The notes beneath the pieces are model-generated. The model saw nothing but the letters and a program-made list of their open reading frames with translations, was not told the origin of the DNA and ran no database searches. A stretch of DNA of 25,631 nucleotides, taken from the NCBI GenBank assembly GCA_002391385.1, contig DGEY01000009.1:1-25631 (forward strand). The letters are read 5' to 3'. This DNA comes from Firmicutes bacterium UBA3914 (GTDB taxonomy: Bacteria; Bacillota; Limnochordia; Darwinibacteriales; Darwinibacteriaceae). The position numbers were made by a program, and so were the translations under genes. How positions within the stretch are numbered: position 1 is the stretch's first letter; each line of letters opens with the position of its first letter. Below are positions 22,548 through 25,631 of the stretch, in pieces.

Positions 22548-23387
22548 ATGAAGTTCCATGGTTGGTTTAAGCCGCAGCACGATTTCCAGTACGCAAAGCG
22601 GGCTTTGAAGGCGGGCCTGCACGGCTTTGAGATCACGGGCGGGGAGTCCCATTACGACCCGGAAGAGTTCAAAAGGTACAGGGCTAACATCGAGCGCATC
22701 AAAGACGAGCTCCAGGCGAGTTTTACCCTCCATGCCCCCATAACCGACATCAACCTGGGCAGCATTAACCGCCGGATCAGGCAGGCTTCGCTTGAGGACG
22801 TGCAAGCTGCCTTGGAGTTTGCCAGGGAGATTGGAGCGTCGGCGGTGGCCCTCCACGCTTCCCCGGGGATGCTGGCCATGCCCGGGGGGAAGTGGTCCCA
22901 GGAGACCAAATCCCCGCCCATCCAGGCGGAGCTGGTCCAGCAGGAAGAGCTGTTGATCGAGTCGGTCCGCAAGCTCGCGGACGGAGCTGCCGATCTCATA
23001 CTTGGCTTGGAGAATCTGGTTTACCCCCACGAGCTCTACCGCAGCCCGGAGGAGGTTGCGGGGCTGGTGGGGAAAATAGGCCGGCCTAACGTGGGGATCA
23101 CCTTGGATGTGGGCCATGCAGTGGTTTCCGGTTACGACCCCCTGAGCTTTGTGCACCGGCTTTCTGAGAGAATTGTCCACGTCCATCTCCACGACAACTC
23201 TGGAACCGTCGATGAGCACCTGCCCCTGGGCCAGGGCAGCATCGATTACAAACGGGTAATCCGGGCCTTAGAGCAGGCCTCTTACCAGGGCGTGGTGGCT
23301 TTGGAGTTTATCCTGGCCGATCCCGATGACTACCGCCCTTACCTAGAAGAATTTGCCCGTGTGGTGGAGGATGTACAGGAAAGCTGA
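22548..23387 (+). CDS. Xylose-isomerase-like TIM-barrel protein, second paralogue
   Basis: This 279-residue tandem paralogue of the preceding gene is very similar throughout: MKFHGWFKPQHDFQYAKRAL, THAP-type strand LHAPITDINLGSINRRIR, LENLVYPHELYRSPEE, GITLDVGHAVVSGYDPL, VHVHLHDNSGTVDEHLPLGQGSIDY and ALEFILADPDDY. All metal-ligand-type residues are retained, so both copies should be active. It has a longer C-terminal helix than the first. ATG 22548 follows AGGAAGGAG. The next gene starts within its last codons. The copies may form a heterodimer or differ in substrate. Confidence 0.87.
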   Translation: MKFHGWFKPQHDFQYAKRALKAGLHGFEITGGESHYDPEEFKRYRANIERIKDELQASFTLHAPITDINLGSINRRIRQASLEDVQAALEFAREIGASAVALHASPGMLAMPGGKWSQETKSPPIQAELVQQEELLIESVRKLADGAADLILGLENLVYPHELYRSPEEVAGLVGKIGRPNVGITLDVGHAVVSGYDPLSFVHRLSERIVHVHLHDNSGTVDEHLPLGQGSIDYKRVIRALEQASYQGVVALEFILADPDDYRPYLEEFARVVEDVQES

Positions 23388-24159
23388 TCTCAAAAAACAC
23401 CTGGAGCAGCTGGGGGTTTTGCCCCAGGACACGCTGCTCGTCCACTCATCCATGAAGGCCATAGGCCCGGTGGAGGGGGGAGCAGATGCGGTGCTGGATG
23501 CCTTCTCCGAGTATCTAGCGGAGGGGCTTCTGGTGCTGCCCACCCATACCTGGGCCCAGATCAACGCGGAGTACAACATCTTTGATGTGGAAAACGAACC
23601 CTCCTGTGTGGGGCTTTTGACCAACCTGTTCCGCAAGCGCCCAGGCGTTGTGCGCTCCTGGCATCCCACCCATTCCGTGGCGGCCCTAGGCAGGGACGCC
23701 CGGGAGTTTGCTTCCGGCGAAGAGCAGTTCGACACCCCCTGCCCCCGGGAGGGCTGCTACGGTAAGCTCTACGATCGCCGGGCTAAGGTGCTCTTTTTGG
23801 GGGTTCCCTTAACCCGCAACACCCTGATTCACGGGGTGGAAGAGTGGGCCAAGGTGCCCCGCCGCCTCACGGAGCACCACCAGCCCCTGAAGATCCGCAC
23901 TCCCGATGGGCGCCTGCTGGATAGGCCCATGCGCCGCCACCGCGCACCCATCCGCGGCATCTCCGACAACTACGATAAATTAGAAGAGCCCCTGTTGGCC
24001 CTGGGGATTGCTGTGCGGGGGAGGATAGGCGATGCGGAGAGCATCCTGATCGATGTGGCACCCATGGTGGATCTGACCATGGAGTTTCTGCGGCGCAACC
24101 CAGATCTCTTTTTAGACCGGGAACCCATTCCCCGCCAGTGGTATGCCCGCAGGGGATAG
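23371..24159 (+). CDS. AAC(3) family N-acetyltransferase
   Basis: This is a 262-residue member of the aminoglycoside 3-N-acetyltransferase family (antibiotic_NAT). Family blocks are LLVHSSMKAIGPVEGGADAVLDAF (about 21-44), LVLPTHTW, WHPTHSVAALG (acetyl-CoA/catalytic His region), CPREGCYGKLYDRRAKVLFLGVPLTRNTLIHGVEEWA and the C-terminal GRIGDAESILIDVAPMV. Many chromosomal relatives such as B. subtilis YokD have no proven role in resistance, and the metabolic operon context argues for another acyl acceptor. ATG 23371 gives the family-like beginning MYRKADLKKHLEQLG and overlaps the previous gene by 17 bases, with GGTGGAGG directly abutting it. GTG 23359 is an alternative start. Confidence 0.87.
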   Translation: MYRKADLKKHLEQLGVLPQDTLLVHSSMKAIGPVEGGADAVLDAFSEYLAEGLLVLPTHTWAQINAEYNIFDVENEPSCVGLLTNLFRKRPGVVRSWHPTHSVAALGRDAREFASGEEQFDTPCPREGCYGKLYDRRAKVLFLGVPLTRNTLIHGVEEWAKVPRRLTEHHQPLKIRTPDGRLLDRPMRRHRAPIRGISDNYDKLEEPLLALGIAVRGRIGDAESILIDVAPMVDLTMEFLRRNPDLFLDREPIPRQWYARRG

Positions 24160-24168
24160 GAGAGGAAA

Positions 24169-24765
24169 ATGGAACATTTACCGGAACGTTTAGCCCAGCA
24201 GATCGAGTTCCTCTTGGAAATCGACAAGTTGAAAAACATCTACCGCCAGAACCTGGTGGCCGATGGCTCCCGCCGGGAAAACGATGCGGAGCATTCCTGG
24301 CACCTGGCGGTCATGGCGGTGCTCCTCGCGGAGTACATGCCGGAGCCCGTGGACCTGCTCAAGGTGGTCAAGATGGTGCTCCTCCATGATCTGGTGGAAA
24401 TCGATGCGGGGGATGCCTTCTGCTACGATCCCGCAGCCGGCGAAGGGAAAGAGGAGCGGGAAAGGGCGGCGGCTGAGCGCCTCTACAACCTGCTCCCCCG
24501 GGATCAGGGGCAGGAGCTGCGCGCCCTCTGGGAGGAGTTTGAAGCCAGGTCCACCCCGGAAGCCAGGTTCGCAGCCTGCCTGGACCGCCTCCAGCCCTTT
24601 CTGCTCAACTACGTCACTGAAGGGGGCACCTGGCGCATGCACAATGTTCCGGCGGAGCAGGTGCGCCGGCGCCTGGCGCCGGTGGGGGAAATCTCCCCAG
24701 CTTTGGGCCAGGTGGTGGAGGGTTTCCTGCAGAAGGCCATCGAAGCGGGGTTCCTGCGGGAATAG
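24169..24765 (+). CDS. HD domain phosphohydrolase, YfbR/HDDC2-like
   Basis: This is a 198-residue HD-domain metal-dependent phosphohydrolase of the HD_3/YfbR-HDDC2 group, which includes 5'-deoxynucleotidases. Metal ligands are H42 (ENDAEHSWH), H73-D74 (LLHDLVEIDAGD) and the later Asp in CLDRLQPFLLNY; Glu77 and Asp82 match the conserved acidic positions. ATG 24169 follows GGAGAGGAAA, nine bases after the acetyltransferase stop, making it the last gene of the long rightward run. It may dephosphorylate nucleoside monophosphates or a sugar phosphate. It converges on the esterase gene 21 bases away, and no terminator is visible in that gap. Confidence 0.9.
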   Translation: MEHLPERLAQQIEFLLEIDKLKNIYRQNLVADGSRRENDAEHSWHLAVMAVLLAEYMPEPVDLLKVVKMVLLHDLVEIDAGDAFCYDPAAGEGKEERERAAAERLYNLLPRDQGQELRALWEEFEARSTPEARFAACLDRLQPFLLNYVTEGGTWRMHNVPAEQVRRRLAPVGEISPALGQVVEGFLQKAIEAGFLRE

Positions 24766-24786
24766 GGTAGCGGGTAATGAGCATCC

Positions 24787-25631
24787 TTAGGCTGGACCTG
24801 TATCCTCTGCTAGTCTCGCCCTGAAGGGCGATGCGGGCAGTCCTTTGGCGTTGTAAAGGTTGGCTCCCTCGGGATTATCGTGCCAGGCATAGCGCACACC
24901 CCGCGGATCGGGCACCGATTCGCTCCACACTCTGACCGCCTCCCCTTGGATCCCGGCCCGGGCAGGGTGAAACACTCCATCGGCACCGCACACCTCAAAC
25001 CACTTCAGCTCCCCACCCTTGGCTCTAAGACCGCCTTCCACACCAGTGAAAAAGACCTTTAAGGCGCCGTTTTCCCGTTCCATGCGTGCATAAAGGGGAC
25101 CCTGGGCCGCCACGGGTTCGCCAAAAACCAAGCGCCGGGCCGCCAAGAACAGCCTCAAGGCGACATCCCTCTTGTTTTGGGGATGGAGATCATTTGCTTC
25201 TCCCACATCGATGGCCACCGCCATGGCGGTATGGGGAACCTGTAAGGTCTGCAGCTGTGCCTCCCGCACCAAAGCCCAGTTCCCGGGGGGGAGATCTTCT
25301 AGAGTGGTATCGTAATTGGGCAGCTGCACAAAGAGGAACGGCAACTTGGCGTCGCCAAAGTGCCGGCGCCAGCTGGCAATCAGTTCCCGGAAGAGTTTTC
25401 CGTAGTTTTCCGGGGCACGGGCGTTGGCTTCCCCTTGATACCAGAGAACCCCGCGCAGGGCGCATCCCCGCAGCGGCGCAATCATGGCGTTGTACATGCC
25501 GCTGGGTTTATGATGGACAAGAATGGATGGGGGCAGTGGCTCCATCCGGCAGCCCACTTTGTATTTCCACTCCCCGGAGAGATCTATGTTTGCGGATGCA
25601 AGCTCCAGGGCATAGCTTTTTCCCTCGACAA
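24787..25631 (-). CDS. Sialate O-acetylesterase-type SGNH hydrolase, N-terminus beyond window
   Basis: This is the C-terminal 281 residues of a leftward gene still open at the right edge; the GTG at 25557 is internal because the frame upstream reads SYALELASANIDLSGEWKYKVG, typical of this family. It resembles bacterial sialate O-acetylesterases (SGNH/GDSL fold), which remove acetyl groups from glycans. Visible blocks are HHKPSGMYNAMIAPLRGCALRGVLWYQGEANA (oxyanion-hole segment WYQGE), PFLFVQLPNY, and DVGEANDLHPQNKRDVALRL with the catalytic Asp-x-x-His. The catalytic Ser would lie off the window. It fits the carbohydrate theme of the region. Confidence 0.9.
   Translation of the reverse strand, partial: VEGKSYALELASANIDLSGEWKYKVGCRMEPLPPSILVHHKPSGMYNAMIAPLRGCALRGVLWYQGEANARAPENYGKLFRELIASWRRHFGDAKLPFLFVQLPNYDTTLEDLPPGNWALVREAQLQTLQVPHTAMAVAIDVGEANDLHPQNKRDVALRLFLAARRLVFGEPVAAQGPLYARMERENGALKVFFTGVEGGLRAKGGELKWFEVCGADGVFHPARAGIQGEAVRVWSESVPDPRGVRYAWHDNPEGANLYNAKGLPASPFRARLAEDTGPA

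Noticed and set aside
23371..24159. Reading the AAC(3)-family gene as an antibiotic resistance determinant
   Set aside because: Family membership alone does not show resistance; it is embedded and overlapping in a metabolic operon with no mobile element nearby.
24816..24831. TCGCCC-TGAA-GGGCGA hairpin near the convergent HD and esterase genes
   Set aside because: It lies inside the esterase coding sequence and has no T-run on either strand, so I do not call it a terminator.

Overview
The window reads as one chromosomal segment of a GC-rich Bacillota (Firmicutes) bacterium, most likely a deep clostridial or Limnochordia-type lineage. The basis is strong AGGAGG-type ribosome binding sites at nearly every gene, some GTG/TTG starts, tightly packed co-directional genes, a YwrD-type gamma-glutamyltransferase, a UPF0251/DUF5320 pair and a Firmicutes-style selenium cluster. 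I see no phage, transposon, CRISPR, rRNA or tRNA. The one complete sugar-binding protein has an ordinary signal peptide without a lipobox, and the truncated one appears to as well. This hints that the cell has an outer membrane; that is inference.

Layout. 3-3096: a carbohydrate ABC importer (binding protein cut by the window edge, then two permeases) closed by a terminator. 3222-4443: a nitroreductase, and a divergent dps gene whose promoter carries a near-perfect Fur/PerR-type operator. 4638-5660: a 2-keto-3-deoxygluconate kinase. 5735-9264: a lipoprotein N-acetylmuramoyl-L-alanine amidase, a macro-domain protein with an extra C-terminal domain, a five-helix membrane protein, a flavodoxin and a von Willebrand A protein. 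9292-9914: a leftward DUF5320-UPF0251 operon. 10211-13852: a maltose/maltodextrin-type importer (malE, malF with an enlarged external domain, malG) preceded by a cre/LacI-like operator. 13940-15536: two tandemly duplicated lipoproteins of unknown function.

15653-24765 is one long rightward run with overlapping or near-touching genes: MATE exporter, gamma-glutamyltransferase, cysteine desulfurase, DUF3343 Se/S carrier, SelD, YedF, two tandem xylose-isomerase-like TIM-barrel proteins, an AAC(3)-family acyltransferase and an HD phosphohydrolase. The right edge holds the convergent C-terminal part of a sialate O-acetylesterase-type SGNH enzyme.

The most notable observation is that selD is itself a selenoprotein gene. 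The open frame starting at 20120 is only the part after an in-frame TGA. The true gene starts at GTG 20072 and has TGA (selenocysteine) at codon 13, exactly where the catalytic Cys/Sec of selenophosphate synthetase belongs, followed by a compact SECIS-like hairpin. With the desulfurase, DUF3343 and YedF around it, this forms a selenium-mobilising operon whose key enzyme needs its own product to be made. Other points worth a second look are the duplicated lipoprotein-terminator unit, hairpins placed between binding-protein and permease genes in both importers, the macro-domain fusion, and repeated CATATG operators in front of the UPF0251 regulator.
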